Assembly (NCBI RefSeq): GCF_002295065.1
Contig: NZ_NSGG01000010.1
Coordinates: 62,001 to 126,000 of the forward strand
Direction: 5' to 3'
DNA: 64,000 nucleotides
Source of the DNA: Mesorhizobium sp. WSM3859
Lineage (GTDB): Bacteria; Pseudomonadota; Alphaproteobacteria; Rhizobiales; Rhizobiaceae
Both the position numbers and the translations under genes were made by a program. Below, piece by piece: positions 44,065-51,983 of this stretch. Positions within the stretch are counted from its first letter, which is position 1. Each line of letters opens with the position of its first letter. The notes under the pieces are model-generated. The model worked only from the letters and a program-made list of their open reading frames with translations. It searched no databases and was not told the origin of the DNA.

Positions 44065-44904
44065 ATGAGGAACAGTCCGCCGCTCCGCGCCTTGCATGCC
44101 TTCGAGGCCGCCGCGCGGCACGGCAGCTTCAAGGCTGCGGCGGCGGAGCTCGGCGTGACGCCGACGGCGATCAGCCATCAGGTCCGCCTGTTGGAACAGA
44201 TATGCGGCCGCAAGCTGTTTCAGCGCCGGCCGCGCCCGCTCACGCTGACGAGCGCGGGAGCGCGCCTGTTTGAGGCGCCGCTGCGGGTGACGAGCCCGAA
44301 CGCTTTCGCCAGCCGCTGGCTGGTGCCCCGCTTGCCGAAGTGGCGCGAGGCCAACCCGGCCGTGCCGCTGGAGATCATCGGAACGGACGCCGTCCTCGAT
44401 CTGCGCGCCGGCGCCGCGGACGTGGCGATCCGCTACACACGGCGACCGCCTGTGGGATTTTCGGGGCAGGAGCTGTGCCGCGATTCCTTCTTTCCCATCT
44501 GCAGTCCGCGATTGCTGGCAAGCGACGGGCGGACGATCGAGCGTGCCGCCGATCTGTTGCGCTATCCGTTGATCCATTTCGACTGGATGAACCGGGATCC
44601 GGACGCGCCGACCTGGCGCCGCTGGCTGGCGACGGCTCGTTCGATCGATCCGGAGCTGATCCCGGACAAGGCATGGGATTTGAGCTTCCGCGAGGAACTG
44701 CATGCGATCGACGCGGTCGTCGCCGGGCAAGGCATCGCGATCCTGAGCGACGTCGTGGTCGGCCGCGAGCTGGAGAACGGCTCGCTCGTCAAGGCGCATC
44801 CCTTGTCCCTGCCGGGCTACAGCTTCTATGCCGTGTGGATGCAGCACAATCCGCGATCCGCAGTGACGGAGTCTTTCCTGGCGTGGATGAGGACGGTTCT
44901 GTGA
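44065..44904 (+). CDS. LysR-family (GcvA-like) regulator with shortened linker
   Basis: The 279-residue protein has a normal N-terminal HTH (LRALHAFEAAARHGSFKAAAAELGVTPTAISHQVRLLEQ) and a GcvA-type effector domain from PLRVTSPNAFASRWLVPRLP. Between them SAGARLFEA runs straight into PLRVTS. In GcvA-like proteins about 25 residues of linker helix stand here (the ...LRDGFDRMAEAVAALR... region from memory of the family). An in-frame deletion appears to have removed most of the dimerisation helix. It is divergent from the flavin oxidase gene, its probable target; whether it still works is uncertain. Confidence 0.85.
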   Translation: MRNSPPLRALHAFEAAARHGSFKAAAAELGVTPTAISHQVRLLEQICGRKLFQRRPRPLTLTSAGARLFEAPLRVTSPNAFASRWLVPRLPKWREANPAVPLEIIGTDAVLDLRAGAADVAIRYTRRPPVGFSGQELCRDSFFPICSPRLLASDGRTIERAADLLRYPLIHFDWMNRDPDAPTWRRWLATARSIDPELIPDKAWDLSFREELHAIDAVVAGQGIAILSDVVVGRELENGSLVKAHPLSLPGYSFYAVWMQHNPRSAVTESFLAWMRTVL

Positions 44905-44995
44905 GACTGCCGCCGCCTTGCGGCCCGGCAATCAGAACGCCGTCATTGCCAGGCAATGGCGCTCAACGTCACCCGCCCAATTCGACACTGGCTCA

Positions 44996-46705
44996 CTAGC
45001 CGGAAATCTCCTCGGTTGCTCCGCCAAGCAGCCTGACATTGAGCCGGCCGCCGGTGAACAGCATGTCGTCCAGGGCCTCGGCGAGATCCCTGGAGGTCAC
45101 GGCCTCTCCGTCGCCCTGCATGATGCTGGTCTGCGCGGCGCGGCGCATTAGTTCCTTGATGAAAGCCGCGCTGACGCCCTTCGTGCGCGCCACCGCCTCG
45201 CTCACGATCCCGTCGGAAAGTTTCAGCCCGCCGCCATAGAGGCGTACCAGCTTTTCCCGGCAGGCGTCGTCCGGCAGCGGCACCTCGATAGCTTGGTCGA
45301 TGCGTCCCGGGCGTCCTGTGAGCGCCACTTCCAGCTGTTCGGGCCGGTTGGTGGTCAGCACGAACAGGATGTCGGCATTGTCCTTCAATCCGTCCATCTC
45401 GTTGAGCAGCGTGTTGAGGAGGGATTCTTCGCAGGGACTGCCCATGGTCTCGCGGTCGCGGGCGATTAGGTCCACGTCCTCGATCACCACGGTGGTCGGC
45501 TGCAGCAGGCGCGCCAGGGTCATGTATTGCGACAGAAGGCCCATCTGTCCCGCCGTTATGATCAGGGTCGTGTGGCCGGGAAGATTGGCGGCGAGGTAGC
45601 GGATAGTGTGCGTCTTCCCGGTGCCCGGAGGGCCGTAGAGCAGGATGCCCTTGCGGGTGGATTGCCCAAGCCGCCGCAGCGCCTCCCGGCTTTCGATGAA
45701 TCGGATCACGTTGCGGTCGAGAAGCCTCAAAGTCTGTTCCGGCAGGATGACCGCGTCGCGCTGCACCTGCGGCAGCCGATGCACCATCACGCCTTTGGAG
45801 CGGCCCTGATAGTCGCCTTCCGTTTCGAGCGAGAGAACCTTGCCGCGATAGGAGCGCGCGGCGTTGATGGCAGCCTCCAACTGCGCAAAGCAGCGGTCCA
45901 CCAGCGCCACGCCGGCCTCGCCCGCTGGCACGGCGATCTCGACGCAGGTTCCGGCTTCGCGGCCATATTCGCGGTGAAAGGACAGCACCACCGCGTAATG
46001 CAGGTCGCCGTCGCGGTTGAGCCATAAGCCGTTGTTGAGGCACTTGACCGGCTCGCTTTCGCCGATGTCGACCTCCTGGAATTGCGCCGCCGAGATGGTG
46101 ACGGCGTATTGTCCGTCCTTTGTCAACGCGGCATAGGTCAGCGTCTCATAGCGGTGCTGCTCGTATAGGCCGAAGAAGCGAATGGGCGAGGCCGAGAACA
46201 ATTTGTCGAGCGCCACCTGCACGTCGGCGCGCATATGGCCGGGAAACTGGCGCGAGGTCGCGATGATCTCGTCATGCGCCAGCCCGGAAAAATGCCAGGC
46301 GATTGCCTCGTGGGCGTATTTGAACTTCCTTTCGCGTGAATCCTGTGCCGGATGGCCGATGGCGGGCGCGGCTCCGTCGGAAGCTGCGGTGACGCGAAGC
46401 GAAACCCGTGTCGGCCGGCCGGTGGCGGCTACGGCATCGGTTTCGCCGGGAGCCGCGGTGATGCGAAGCGGATGACCGGCCGCCTTGATGCGCTGCTCAG
46501 CCGCCTCCAGCATCGCCTTCGCGACCGCGGATGGATAGCTGCCGCACACGGCCTTTCCCTGTTGCGATACCGTCGCGGTCAAGGCTTCGGCCTCCGCCTC
46601 CGATCGGCTGAACACCGAGCATATGAGATCGACCACAAACGCCCACGGCGTCTGGTCGTCATTGTGAATGACGAGTTGTAATGCCTCGTCGGGTGTGTGG
46701 CGCAT
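44996..46705 (-). CDS. ClpS-like domain fused to BCS1-like AAA+ ATPase
   Basis: The 569-residue protein has three parts. Residues 1-85 align by eye with the N-degron adaptor ClpS: LVIHNDDQTPWAFVVDLICSVF keeps the NDDxTP motif, and QQGKAVCGSYPSAVAKAML matches the GKAICGxxxxEVAETK stretch. The ClpS His that holds the alpha-amino group is Ser here (TVSQQGK). Residues 120-330 are an unknown alpha/beta region. Residues 340-545 are an AAA+ motor: Walker A YGPPGTGKTHT, Walker B VVIEDVDLIARD, sensor 1 FVLTTNRPEQ, arginine finger region TGRPGRIDQAIEVPLP. No protease domain is present. Stand-alone gene, convergent with the LysR gene. Confidence 0.82.
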   Translation of the reverse strand: MRHTPDEALQLVIHNDDQTPWAFVVDLICSVFSRSEAEAEALTATVSQQGKAVCGSYPSAVAKAMLEAAEQRIKAAGHPLRITAAPGETDAVAATGRPTRVSLRVTAASDGAAPAIGHPAQDSRERKFKYAHEAIAWHFSGLAHDEIIATSRQFPGHMRADVQVALDKLFSASPIRFFGLYEQHRYETLTYAALTKDGQYAVTISAAQFQEVDIGESEPVKCLNNGLWLNRDGDLHYAVVLSFHREYGREAGTCVEIAVPAGEAGVALVDRCFAQLEAAINAARSYRGKVLSLETEGDYQGRSKGVMVHRLPQVQRDAVILPEQTLRLLDRNVIRFIESREALRRLGQSTRKGILLYGPPGTGKTHTIRYLAANLPGHTTLIITAGQMGLLSQYMTLARLLQPTTVVIEDVDLIARDRETMGSPCEESLLNTLLNEMDGLKDNADILFVLTTNRPEQLEVALTGRPGRIDQAIEVPLPDDACREKLVRLYGGGLKLSDGIVSEAVARTKGVSAAFIKELMRRAAQTSIMQGDGEAVTSRDLAEALDDMLFTGGRLNVRLLGGATEEISG

Positions 46706-46980
46706 TGTAACAGCTCACTTTCCCAGACTGCTTTGGGCCGGCAATATCTGTGCCATATCGCATGATTTATTAACAGATCGCCGGCCGAAAGCCTCGAAAT
46801 TGTTCGAACGGCCGTCTCAATGGTGCATCTGCACGCGGAGGACTACGCATCCTCGCGGGGCTTCTTTTGAGGCATCGCTTTCTCGACGCCAAAAGCGAAT
46901 GACGTCATCGCGGCCATCTTTCACATCGGAACAAGGTTTGGCCCTGGTGAAGGCCATCGGCTTCCTCGACAGGCCCCGGA

Positions 46981-47895
46981 TCAGTTGTGCTTCAAAAATT
47001 CCTGCACGGCGCTGATTGTCGGTCCGGGAGCCTCTTCCATCAGCCAGTGCCCGGACTCGGGGATGACGACTTCGGTCACATTGGTGGCCGCGTTGCGCAT
47101 CACGACCGCCTCCGTCTCGCCAAAGGATTTCGCGCCGCCGATGGCAAGCACGGGCATCGGCAATTTCCTGGCCAGGGTGGCCTGGTTGTCGACGGCGTCC
47201 TTACGGATCGATCGGAACTGGGCGAAGGCGGCGCGCATGGCGCCGGGCCTTGCATAGCGTTTCGCGTAGTGCCGGCGGGTCGCCTCGTCGATTTTTGCCG
47301 GCGTGCCCGCGAAGTCGTTCCAGAACCTGTCGAGATAGATGCGTTCGCGGCCGCGCACGAGGCGCTCCATGTCGGGACCGCCCAAGTCGAAATGCCACAG
47401 CCTTGGATCTCGCACGATATCGTTCCAGGGCGGAATGCCCGGCACCGGCGCATCCATGACGACGAGCTTGTCCGTCTTTTCAGGATAGCGGGCCGCGTAG
47501 GCATAAGCGACCATCGTGCCGATGTCGTGCCCGATGATATCGGCGTTTCCGACGCCCAGATGATCGAGCACGGCCCGGATGTCGGCGGCCTGGTTCCATT
47601 TTTCGTAGCCGCTCTCCGGGATCGAGGAAAGTCCCATGCCGCGCAGATCCGGAACGATGACGGTATGATCCTTGGAGAGATCGAGAGCCAGCGGCTTCCA
47701 CATGTCGCCGGTGTCGCCAAATCCGTGGATCAGCACCACGGCCGGCCCCGATCCGCCGATGCGCGCATAGATTTTGGCCCCGTTCGCGGCCACCATTTCA
47801 GTGCGGAAACCCGGAAAGGTGCCGCCTTCCGCGTGAGCAGTCATCGGCGCTGTTATCGCCAGGAGCAACGAGAGCGCCACCACCTTGCCAAGCAT
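46981..47895 (-). CDS. Exported alpha/beta hydrolase (epoxide hydrolase / dehalogenase-like)
   Basis: The 304-residue protein has a signal peptide to about residue 22 (AITAPMTAHA). The fold shows VVLIHGFGDTGDMWKPLA, nucleophile Asp in IGHDIGTMVAYAYAARYPE, and His in PESGHWLMEEAPG. An Asp nucleophile again points to epoxide hydrolase or haloacid/haloalkane dehalogenase chemistry, here in the periplasm. The start at 47895 has a G-rich site upstream; a Met five codons earlier is possible. It is divergent from a TetR gene that probably represses it. Confidence 0.87.
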   Translation of the reverse strand: MLGKVVALSLLLAITAPMTAHAEGGTFPGFRTEMVAANGAKIYARIGGSGPAVVLIHGFGDTGDMWKPLALDLSKDHTVIVPDLRGMGLSSIPESGYEKWNQAADIRAVLDHLGVGNADIIGHDIGTMVAYAYAARYPEKTDKLVVMDAPVPGIPPWNDIVRDPRLWHFDLGGPDMERLVRGRERIYLDRFWNDFAGTPAKIDEATRRHYAKRYARPGAMRAAFAQFRSIRKDAVDNQATLARKLPMPVLAIGGAKSFGETEAVVMRNAATNVTEVVIPESGHWLMEEAPGPTISAVQEFLKHN

Positions 47896-47931
47896 CTTTC
47901 CCCCCACCATGTCGATCCATAGATGCTGAAA

Positions 47932-47949
47932 TCTAGATCGATCATTCTA
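47932..47949. promoter_or_regulatory. Candidate TetR operator
   Basis: tctagatcgatcattcta lies between the divergent hydrolase and TetR genes. It has the same atcgatc core, flanked by ta steps, as the operator copies at 36404 and 36451, which belong to a TetR with an almost identical HTH. Confidence 0.5.
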
Positions 47950-47994
47950 CATTAGGCAAGCACTATCATGAAGACGTTGAGTCGGAGAGTTGAC

Positions 47995-48588
47995 ATGGGA
48001 GCAGGAAGACCACGCGAATTCGACATCGACCAGGCGCTCGACCGTGCGGTGCAGCTCTTCTGGCGCCATGGCTACGAGGGGACTTCAATTGCCGACCTTA
48101 CCGAAGCGCTCGGCATCACCCGCGCCAGCCTTTACGCCGCCTTCGGCAGCAAGGAGGCCTTGTTCCAGCGCGTCATGGATCGCTATGAGAGCCGGGCGGG
48201 CGCTTACAGGCACGCGGCCCAGCAAGCCACGGTGCTCGAGGAAGCAATCAGGCTCCTGATGACCGGGCCTGTCGAGCTGCACGGAGACAGCCGCAATCCG
48301 CAAGGCTGTCTGGGTGTCCAAGGAGCGCTGTCTGTCAGCCCGATATCGCAGGCGGTCAGGGGCGATCTGGCCGCTCGCCGCCGCCGCGGGGAGGCAGGCA
48401 TTCTAAAACGACTGCAGCGCGCGCAGGCCGAGGGCGAGTTGCAGGCCAGCGCGCGACCTGCGGATCTCGCTCGGTACCTTTCCGCGCTGATATACGGAAT
48501 GGCGATATTGTCGGCTGATGGGGCGAACAAAAAGCAATTGCAAGCGGTCGCGGAGATCGCCCTTCGGGGCTGGCCGAACGTTCGTTAG
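47995..48588 (+). CDS. TetR/AcrR-family regulator, divergent from exported hydrolase
   Basis: The 197-residue protein has the HTH GYEGTSIADLTEALGITRASLYAAFGSKEALFQRV, differing at few positions from that of the TetR at 35763-36401, with NPQGCLGVQGAL in the ligand domain as in that relative. The start at 47995 follows CGGAG; an ATG nine codons earlier lacks a site. It probably controls itself and the hydrolase. The two TetR genes appear to be paralogues. Confidence 0.92.
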   Translation: MGAGRPREFDIDQALDRAVQLFWRHGYEGTSIADLTEALGITRASLYAAFGSKEALFQRVMDRYESRAGAYRHAAQQATVLEEAIRLLMTGPVELHGDSRNPQGCLGVQGALSVSPISQAVRGDLAARRRRGEAGILKRLQRAQAEGELQASARPADLARYLSALIYGMAILSADGANKKQLQAVAEIALRGWPNVR

Positions 48589-48711
48589 GCGATGGCGATT
48601 GTATGAACCCCTAGCGGCATAGGAACACTGCCGCGACGCACGGCCTATGGATACCTCTCCCGCCCAGACGGCATTCCAGCCGCTTGTCCGGTAATTGCGA
48701 AGTGCTCGTTG

Positions 48712-48736
48712 ACATATATGCAAATTAGATATATGT
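48712..48736. promoter_or_regulatory. Candidate NrtR operator
   Basis: acatatat-gcaaattag-atatatgt is a perfect 8-base inverted repeat in an AT-rich stretch 28 bases before the Nudix-regulator gene. Position and symmetry suit autoregulation of the three-gene unit that follows. Confidence 0.65.
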
Positions 48737-48764
48737 AGTTTGCGTATTATAGATGGTGCATGCG

Positions 48765-49496
48765 ATGAACGAGACCGATTTCATCAAGGACTACGACCCG
48801 AGCGCCTTCCAGCGGCCTTCGGTGGCCGTCGACCTTGTCCTGCTCGGTATCCGCGACAACCGGCCGGCCGTGCTGCTGGTCAAGCGCGACCAGCATCCTC
48901 ATGCCGGCCGCTGGGCGCTGCCGGGCGGTTTTGTCGGCATCGACGAGGCGCTCGATGCGGCCGCCGCGCGCGTGCTGCGCGAAAAGGCCGGCATGGCCGA
49001 GGCGCATCTCGAACAGCTCTACACGTTCGGCGCGGTGGATCGCGATCCGCGCATGCGCATCATCAGCGTCGCCTATCTGGCGCTGCTTACCGAGCGGGCC
49101 TTCGACGCGGCCCTCAGCGCGAAGCCGGCGCTGCTGCCGGCTGCTGTCGAAGTGCCATGGGTCGGCGAGACCGGCGGCGCCGTCAACGTGCTCTCGCCGG
49201 AGAACGAGGCACTGACGCTCGCTTTCGATCACGCCGATATCCTGACGATGGCGATGCTCAGGCTGCGCGGCAAGCTCGACTATTCCGATGTCGCTTTCGC
49301 GCTGCTGCCCGAGCTCTTCACATTGCGGCAGCTGCAGGATGTGCATGAGGCGATCCTGGGCGCGTCGCTCAACAAGCCGGCCTTCCGCCGGCGACAGCTC
49401 GACAGAGGATGGCTCAAGGCAACCGGCGCCTATGAATCGGGCGCCGCTTTCCGCCCGGCCGAGCTCTATCGTTTCCAACCTTCCACGGCCGATTGA
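48765..49496 (+). CDS. NrtR-type Nudix transcriptional regulator
   Basis: The 243-residue protein has an N-terminal Nudix domain whose box is degenerate: GGFVGIDEALDAAAARVLREKAGM keeps the Gly and first Glu, but the RE pair is RV and the EE pair is EK, so hydrolysis is unlikely. The C-terminal winged helix (LDYSDVAFALLPELFTLRQL, then FRRRQLDRGWLKATGAYE) is that of NrtR, which senses ADP-ribose and controls NAD genes. The next genes encode an SPFH protein and an NAD-kinase-like protein, 13 and 12 bases apart, matching such a role. Start may also be the ATG at 48753; no clear ribosome site for either. Confidence 0.85.
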   Translation: MNETDFIKDYDPSAFQRPSVAVDLVLLGIRDNRPAVLLVKRDQHPHAGRWALPGGFVGIDEALDAAAARVLREKAGMAEAHLEQLYTFGAVDRDPRMRIISVAYLALLTERAFDAALSAKPALLPAAVEVPWVGETGGAVNVLSPENEALTLAFDHADILTMAMLRLRGKLDYSDVAFALLPELFTLRQLQDVHEAILGASLNKPAFRRRQLDRGWLKATGAYESGAAFRPAELYRFQPSTAD

Positions 49497-49509
49497 GGGA
49501 GAGACCACC

Positions 49510-50493
49510 ATGGCCACCATTCGCAGTCTAGGCTTCGTCGCCCAGCTTCGCAGCGAGGCAAGCAGCCACGTCATCCGCTACCGCAATGGCCGCGAAATGC
49601 AGAGCGGCCGCGGCCTGGTCTTCTGGTTCGTGCCGGAGACAGCCAGCATCGCCGAGCTGCCGATGGACGATCGCGAGATGACGCTCTTCGTCAAGGGCCG
49701 CAGCCAGGATTTCCAGACCGTCGCCGTGCAGGGCACGATTGGCTGGCATGTCGTCGACCCGGCGCGGCTCGCAGAGCGCGTCGATTTCAGCATCGATCTC
49801 AGGACCGGCAAGCTGCGCGGCGAGCCGATCGAAAAAATCCAGGCCCGCATCGCCGGCATCGCCAACCAGGCGGCGCAGCAATATCTCGGCCAAGCGCCGG
49901 TGCGGGCGCTGCTCGATGCCGGCCCGGCGCCCTTGCGCGAGCGACTGCAGGCCCTGGTCGCCGCCGATCCGGCGCTGACCGACATTGGTGTCGCCGCCGT
50001 CGCGGTCAGGCTCACCAATTTGACGCCGACCAGCGAGCTCGAGCGTGCGCTGCAGACGCCGACCTTCGAGGCGCTGCAGCAGAAGGCCGACGAGGCGACT
50101 TTCCAGCGCCGCGCTTTGGCCGTCGAGAAGGAGCGGGCGATCGCCGAGAACGAGCTGGCGAACAAGACCGAGCTGGCGCGGCGCGAGAAGCTCCTCATCG
50201 CCGAGGAGGCCGAGAACGCCCGCAATCGCGCTACCGGCGCGGCCGAAGCGCAGCAGATCGAAGCCGGCGCCGAGGCCGAGCGCATCCGCGCCATCGAGGG
50301 CGCGAAGGCGGAAGCCGAAAGGCAGCATATCGCCATCTATCGCGACCTGCCACCCACGATCCTGCTCGGCCTTGCCGCCCAGCAGCTCGCCGGCAAGCTG
50401 GACAGGATCGAGCATGTCAACGTCACGCCCGACCTGCTTGCCACCGTGCTTGGCGAGTTCCGCAAGGGCCCGGCGGTGATCGAGGCGCGCTGA
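49510..50493 (+). CDS. SPFH/band-7 domain protein without membrane anchor
   Basis: The 327-residue protein has an SPFH domain about residues 1-200 (HVIRYRNGREMQSGRGLVFWF, TLFVKGRSQDFQTVAVQGTIGWHV). A long charged coiled coil follows, about residues 205-290 (FQRRALAVEKERAIAENELANKTEL...), and then a hydrophobic-rich C-terminal end (LPPTILLGLAAQQLAGKL). Typical stomatin/flotillin proteins carry an N-terminal hydrophobic hairpin or span; none is seen here, so membrane contact may come through the C-terminus or a partner. GAGGGAGAG precedes the start at 49510. Middle gene of the NrtR unit. Confidence 0.85.
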   Translation: MATIRSLGFVAQLRSEASSHVIRYRNGREMQSGRGLVFWFVPETASIAELPMDDREMTLFVKGRSQDFQTVAVQGTIGWHVVDPARLAERVDFSIDLRTGKLRGEPIEKIQARIAGIANQAAQQYLGQAPVRALLDAGPAPLRERLQALVAADPALTDIGVAAVAVRLTNLTPTSELERALQTPTFEALQQKADEATFQRRALAVEKERAIAENELANKTELARREKLLIAEEAENARNRATGAAEAQQIEAGAEAERIRAIEGAKAEAERQHIAIYRDLPPTILLGLAAQQLAGKLDRIEHVNVTPDLLATVLGEFRKGPAVIEAR

Positions 50494-50505
50494 CAGAGGG
50501 CATCA

Positions 50506-51402
50506 ATGACCGCGAACCCTCCCCGCGCGGTCTTCGTGACACGCGAGACCGATTACGAGCTGCTGATCGCGCACCACGCGACGCGCGGCCAGGCCCGCTT
50601 CTTCCTCGAGACGCGCGGCCAGCGGCTAGAAGACGTCGAGGCCCGCCACGATCGTTTCCACGCTGTGCTGGGCACCGCTCGCGCCACGGTGCCGGCCGAC
50701 TGGCGCCAGACCCTGGTGACGCGCGCCGACCTCAACCGCTTCCTGTTCTCACCCGACGACGTCATTGTCGCCGTCGGGCAGGACGGCCTGGTCGCCAACG
50801 TCGCCAAATATCTCAACGGCCAGCCGGTGCTCGGCGTCAATCCCGCGCCCGATCTCTATGACGGCGTGCTGGTCCGGATCGGCGTCGGCAGGCTGGCCAG
50901 GCTGCTTACCGCCAGCAGCGCCGGCGATGTCCAGGTGGAATCGCGCACCATGGTCCAGGCCGAGCTCGAAGCGGGTGAGATGCTGCTTGCGCTCAACGAG
51001 ATATTCGTCGGCCATCGCAGCCACCAGTCGGCCCGCTACCGCATCGAGGCGGAAGGCGAGGCCGAGGATCACTCCTCCAGCGGCCTCATCGTCGCCTCCG
51101 GCAGCGGCGCGACCGGCTGGGCGCGCTCGATCATGGAAGCGACGCATCTGGAGCTGTCGCTCGGCCGCGAGGAACATGCGGTCGGCTTCTGGGTGCGCGA
51201 ACCCTTCCCGAGCATCGCCACCGCCACGAAACTGCGTGCCGGAAAGATCACCGAGAAGCCCCTTTTCATTACCTCGCGCATGAACGAAGGCGGCGTGATC
51301 TTCGCCGACGGCATCGAGCAGGATTTCATCGCCTTCGACTGGGGCAGGCAGGTGCGGCTCTCGCCGGCGTCACGGGTGCTGCGGCTGGTGGTCGATCGGT
51401 GA
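50506..51402 (+). CDS. NAD-kinase-like protein
   Basis: The 298-residue protein has the NAD kinase/diacylglycerol kinase superfamily plan. The GGDGT motif appears as VAVGQDGLVANVAKYL about residue 88, then PVLGVNPAPDLYDGVL, an ALNEIFVGHRS strand (NEI as in NAD kinases), and SGSGATGWARSIM in place of the TPTGSTAY loop. An extra N-terminal segment of about 80 residues precedes the motor part. The first Gly-to-Gln change in GGDG and the altered loop make the substrate uncertain: NAD(H), another nucleotide or a sugar. Context with an NrtR-type regulator supports nicotinamide nucleotides. Confidence 0.8.
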   Translation: MTANPPRAVFVTRETDYELLIAHHATRGQARFFLETRGQRLEDVEARHDRFHAVLGTARATVPADWRQTLVTRADLNRFLFSPDDVIVAVGQDGLVANVAKYLNGQPVLGVNPAPDLYDGVLVRIGVGRLARLLTASSAGDVQVESRTMVQAELEAGEMLLALNEIFVGHRSHQSARYRIEAEGEAEDHSSSGLIVASGSGATGWARSIMEATHLELSLGREEHAVGFWVREPFPSIATATKLRAGKITEKPLFITSRMNEGGVIFADGIEQDFIAFDWGRQVRLSPASRVLRLVVDR

Positions 51403-51430
51403 GCCGTGAATTGGCGGCAACCTGCAGCAG

Positions 51431-51979
51431 TCAGCCTTGGACGGCGCCGTCCTTTCCAGCCTTCCCGTTCGCGCCGTCGAGCAGGGCGATCAATCCCTTG
51501 AGGATCTCGATCGGCGGCGGCGGGCAGCCCGGGATGTGCAGGTCGACCGGCACCACGTCCGACACGCCGCCGACCACTGCGTAGCTGCCGGCGAAGCAGC
51601 CGCCGTCCTTGGCGCAATCGCCTAGCGCAACCACCCATTTCGGGTTGGGTGTCGCCTCATAAGTCCGCTTCAGCGCCTCGCGCATGTTCTTGGTGACCGG
51701 CCCGGTGACCATCAGCACATCGGCATGGCGCGGCGAGGCGACGAAGCGGAAGCCGAAGCGCTCGATGTCGTAGAAGGCGTTGTTGAGCGCATGCATCTCG
51801 AGCTCGCAGCCATTGCAGGAGCCGGCGTCGACCGCGCGGATCGACAGGCTCCGGCCGAGTTTCCTGCGAGCCATGCCGTCAAGCGCGCGCCCCAGCTCGT
51901 CGACGGCCGCATTGCTGACTTGCGGCGGGCGTTCCGTCAGGGGCGGGCGGATCAGGCTTTCGAAGAGCAGTTTTCGCAT
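51431..51979 (-). CDS. hyfI: Ehr/hydrogenase-4 complex small Fe-S subunit (HyfI/NuoB-like)
   Basis: The 182-residue protein has the four cluster ligands of the NuoB/HycG family: two in CNGCE, one in GDCAKDGG and one in IPGCPPPP, for one [4Fe-4S] cluster next to the large subunit. SIRAVDAGSCNGCELEMHAL and VTGPVTKNMREAL are family hallmarks. It is the last gene of the operon, 4 bases after the large subunit, and would pass electrons between the large subunit and an unknown donor or acceptor. Confidence 0.9.
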   Translation of the reverse strand: MRKLLFESLIRPPLTERPPQVSNAAVDELGRALDGMARRKLGRSLSIRAVDAGSCNGCELEMHALNNAFYDIERFGFRFVASPRHADVLMVTGPVTKNMREALKRTYEATPNPKWVVALGDCAKDGGCFAGSYAVVGGVSDVVPVDLHIPGCPPPPIEILKGLIALLDGANGKAGKDGAVQG

Positions 51980-51983
51980 GGTT

